Assembly (NCBI GenBank): GCA_905234765.1
Contig: CAJOIF010000003.1
Coordinates: 1-64,000, forward strand
Direction: 5' to 3'
Length of the DNA stretch: 64,000 nt
Source: an uncultured Bacteroidales bacterium
GTDB taxonomy: Bacteria; Bacteroidota; Bacteroidia; Bacteroidales; F082
Positions 62,021-64,000 of this stretch are shown here, piece by piece. A program made the position numbers and the translations under genes. Below the pieces are notes generated by a model that saw only the letters and a list, made by a program, of their open reading frames with translations, ran no database searches and was not told the origin of the DNA. Position 1 is the stretch's first letter; the number at the start of each line of letters is the position of its first letter.

Positions 62021-62542
62021 CTATTTCTCTTCTTCTGGCATCGGGACACCATAAAGTGCCTCCACTTTGCCATCGTTGACTTTAGCGTTGGGATTGTCCA
62101 GATCACGGATGGCCTTCTGAAGTTCCTCAGCTTCTCCCCTCAAACGACGCGTTTCGCGGCCATATTCTTCAATGATTTCGGGCGATCCATAGACGCAGGC
62201 TCCCTCGCGACGCTGCAGTTCGGCACGCACCACATTGAGACGTTCCTGAAGCTCGACACGGCGGGCACTTCGCTGCAAATCAATATTTTCTCCCAATTTG
62301 GCGTTGATGGTGTCAAGTTGGCACCGCAGGCGCAAAGTCTCCAACTTGTACTCTCCAAGAATCTCCGGAGACCCATAAACAGCAGCCATCTCACGCATTT
62401 TGAGAATTTCCTGAATTGAGTCACGCTCCTTAACAAGTTGCTTGCGTTCGCTCCGTGTCAAGCCTTTCGAAGCACAGCAAGCAGCCAAAAAAGCCAAACC
62501 CGAAAGGGCTCCAATCCAAACAGTTCGAACTATTTTTTTCAT
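62021..62542 (-). CDS. rSAM-associated lipoprotein with repeated YG[SV]P motifs
   Basis: The 173-residue lipoprotein has a lipobox at FLAAC (Cys22). The mature part is mainly helical and charged. It contains two copies of a ~45-residue unit, RE-A-VYGSPEI--EY--ET-RLR, with YGSPE at residues 56-60 and 118-122, exactly 62 residues apart, and a third short copy ALYGVP (164-167) near the C-terminus. It is the first gene of the operon with the radical SAM/SPASM enzyme and aroK. The repeated YG[SV]P motif is the best candidate for the modified site (inference). Probably anchored to a membrane. Confidence 0.85.
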   Translation of the reverse strand: MKKIVRTVWIGALSGLAFLAACCASKGLTRSERKQLVKERDSIQEILKMREMAAVYGSPEILGEYKLETLRLRCQLDTINAKLGENIDLQRSARRVELQERLNVVRAELQRREGACVYGSPEIIEEYGRETRRLRGEAEELQKAIRDLDNPNAKVNDGKVEALYGVPMPEEEK

Positions 62543-62565
62543 ATTATTTGGGTTTTATTACGCGG

Positions 62566-62573
62566 CAAAGATA
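62566..62573 (-). promoter_or_regulatory. Promoter of the lipoprotein-rSAM-aroK operon, -7 box
   Basis: TATCTTTG on the minus strand, 23 bases before the ATG at 62542. Confidence 0.7.
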
Positions 62574-62601
62574 AAAAACTTTCCCAAAACAACATAGATT
62601 T

Positions 62602-63435
62602 TCAGATTTTGATTTTCCAGAATCCCCTCATGAGGGCATCCCACCACTTAGTAGGCAACAGCCAATGGAAGAAGACAATCGTTCCCGAAAACATACCAAT
62701 GCGGTAACGTGCCTTGGGACGACGACGGTTAACAGCACGACAGATGGCCTTAGCCACTACGGACGGTTTGGACAGCATATTCATGGAATACACCTTGCGC
62801 AAAGTGTTGGCCTCACGGACAGCAGCCTTTTCATAGGCAGTGCCTGACGAACTCTCGGCCAGATGGTCGGCGGCGATGATCCCCCACTCCGTCTTGATGC
62901 CACCAGGTTCTATCATCACCACGTCGATGCCAAAAGGTTTCATCTCCATACGCAATGCATCGCTGAAGGCCTCGACCGCGAACTTAGAAACATTATACCA
63001 CGCCCCGAAATACAGCACCGCCTTGCCAGCCACCGATGCCGTGTTGACAATGCGTCCCTTGCCCCGCTCACGCATGGCAGGCAAGACAAGTTGGCACAAC
63101 CGCGCCAAACCAAACACGTTGACCTCCATCTGTCTCCTCGCCTCCTCCATGGTCACGTTCTCAACGGCACCAAAATAGCCATAACCCGCATTATTGACCA
63201 ATACGTCTATATGGCCCTCTGATTCCACAACCTGTTGCACACCCTTCCGCATCGATTCCTCATCGGTGACGTCCATCTTGACGACAGTCACACCCTGCGC
63301 ACGCAAAGGCTCCATAAATTCGGTGCGACGGGCGGCGGCATACACTTTATGACCTTGTCTGGCAAGCATCTGGGCCGCTTCAAAACCGATACCGCTGCTG
63401 GCTCCGGTTATCAATATCACTTGGCTTGTCTTCAT
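62602..63435 (-). CDS. Short-chain dehydrogenase/reductase
   Basis: The ATG at 63435 gives 277 residues starting MKTSQVILITGASSGIGFEA. Classical SDR motifs: the NAD(P) loop TGASSGIGFEAAQ, a basic residue after strand 2 (AAARRTE) favouring NADP, NNAGYGYFG, the catalytic Ser in NTASVAGK, and YNVSKFAVEAFSDALRMEM (Tyr/Lys). The C-terminus (AVNRRRPKARYRIGMFSGTI) matches SDRs acting on lipid-like or sterol-like substrates, but the substrate cannot be read from the sequence. It lies 32 bp after the thioesterase when the shorter start is used. Confidence 0.92.
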   Translation of the reverse strand: MKTSQVILITGASSGIGFEAAQMLARQGHKVYAAARRTEFMEPLRAQGVTVVKMDVTDEESMRKGVQQVVESEGHIDVLVNNAGYGYFGAVENVTMEEARRQMEVNVFGLARLCQLVLPAMRERGKGRIVNTASVAGKAVLYFGAWYNVSKFAVEAFSDALRMEMKPFGIDVVMIEPGGIKTEWGIIAADHLAESSSGTAYEKAAVREANTLRKVYSMNMLSKPSVVAKAICRAVNRRRPKARYRIGMFSGTIVFFHWLLPTKWWDALMRGFWKIKI

Positions 63436-63467
63436 AGTTTGTTCACATCTAGTTTGGTTGTCTGAAA

Positions 63468-63872
63468 TCATTTCAAATACTTCTCAAAAAGCGCAGCGAC
63501 CTCGTCGCCTCTCGACAGTCTTCCATTAATCATGGAAACCGTTGACACCGTTGCTGACACGCAGAGTTTCATGTCGGACTTGCGGTAGATGTCCTGTTCA
63601 AAGATGAAACGAGGCCCTTCGCGGTGCAAGTTGAGACACGACAGAAAGGCCTCCTGTCCGCGAAGCGGAGTCTTGTATTTCATGGTGATTTCGGCCACTA
63701 CCATTTCGATGCCTTCCTCATGCCACTGGCGAAACGAATAGCCCTCTTGTTGCAACCATTTGTGGCGGGATGCCTCAAGATAATGCTGGTAGTTGGCGTT
63801 GTTTACGATGCCCTGGATGTCGCACTCGTAGTCGCGGGTCTCCATCTCGACGGTATAAAGATACTCTTTCAT
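63468..63872 (-). CDS. Acyl-CoA thioesterase, hotdog fold (4HBT/YbgC type)
   Basis: The ATG at 63872 gives 134 residues starting MKEYLYTVEMETRDYECDIQ, then GIVNNANYQHYLEASRHKWL, the 4HBT signature with its catalytic Asp-type position (YECDIQGIVNNANY). The later part has VVAEITMKYKTPLRGQEAFL. A -7 box TAGCTTTG at 63898-63891 places this ATG 18 bases downstream, a usual spacing here. The ATG at 63881 would be only 9 bases away, and the frame to 63959 extends through the promoter. Confidence 0.9.
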   Translation of the reverse strand: MKEYLYTVEMETRDYECDIQGIVNNANYQHYLEASRHKWLQQEGYSFRQWHEEGIEMVVAEITMKYKTPLRGQEAFLSCLNLHREGPRFIFEQDIYRKSDMKLCVSATVSTVSMINGRLSRGDEVAALFEKYLK

Positions 63873-63890
63873 GGGGTTCATTTTAGGCTG

Positions 63891-63898
63891 CAAAGCTA
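63891..63898 (-). promoter_or_regulatory. Promoter of the thioesterase-SDR pair, -7 box
   Basis: TAGCTTTG on the minus strand, 18 bases before the chosen ATG. The remaining ~100 bases to the window end show nothing distinct. Confidence 0.65.
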
Positions 63899-64000
63899 CG
63901 GTTTTTGGAGTTATCAACAAAAAGTGTTGAAAAATTGTTGAAAACTTATGGAAATGCAAACCCTTTCGTCAAAGACAATTCCTTAATTTTGACACCTTGA

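Overview
The window looks like a chromosomal piece of an uncultured Bacteroidales bacterium (phylum Bacteroidota). Evidence: at least twenty promoters carry the Bacteroidota -7 box TAnnTTTG a short distance before a start codon; exported proteins end in type IX secretion (T9SS) sorting domains; there are families typical of the phylum (C10 peptidases, BT_3928-like DoxX protein, DUF1599, HHH/ComEA protein, acyl-ACP thioesterase, rSAM/lipoprotein pair); and the CRISPR repeat is of the long Bacteroidota II-C type. No rRNA, tRNA, IS or prophage was seen.

Layout. (1) 79-8660: a complete type II-C CRISPR-Cas locus. A + strand array of 19 intact 48-bp repeats plus one degenerate repeat converges on a minus-strand operon, cas9-(Bro-N/DinD-like gene)-cas1-cas2. 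A tracrRNA gene lies divergently upstream of cas9. The Bro-N/DinD-like gene, coupled between cas9 and cas1, is the least expected part. (2) 8717-9702: a WYL-domain regulator with a palindrome at its promoter, directly behind the tracrRNA. (3) 9763-14736: a C10 peptidase/beta-helix fusion, msrA and pckA. (4) 14888-25157: two minus-strand groups of small exported proteins and lipoproteins (an LPP20/DUF6175-like group, and a CsgG-DUF4810-GNA1162 group) around an AAA/DUF4143 ATPase and a DUF6263-like protein, then dnaN. The 18.7-19.25 kb gap holds a candidate structured RNA and three 33-bp-spaced direct repeats. (5) 25252-37410: one long minus-strand run (FN3-type lipoprotein, DUF1599, BT_3928-like, ABC permease, acyl-ACP thioesterase, esterase-LysM, tpiA, prmA, 1548-aa exported protein). 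(6) 37506-40474: plus-strand folP, cdaA, thyA, folA, combining folate/dTMP synthesis with c-di-AMP synthesis. (7) 40471-53297: an M15 peptidase, four consecutive C10 cysteine peptidases with T9SS tails, and a secreted protein commonly annotated 'asparagine synthetase B'. (8) 53408-54995: a hipBA module with a perfect 20-bp palindrome over its promoter. (9) 55033-63872: a T9SS adhesin-like protein, an HHH protein, a sodium-dependent transporter, upp, a lipoprotein-radical SAM-aroK operon, an SDR oxidoreductase and a thioesterase.

How it fits together. The five C10 peptidases with T9SS tails suggest an organism that degrades protein outside the cell, probably host-associated (inference). The CRISPR locus appears functional: Cas9 keeps its RuvC and HNH residues, tracrRNA and repeat pair well, the repeats are uniform, and two spacers share 14 bp as if taken from one target. 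The most promising leads are the Bro-N/DinD-like cas-operon gene, the -7 box inside every CRISPR repeat, and the lipoprotein with repeated YG[SV]P motifs beside its radical SAM enzyme.
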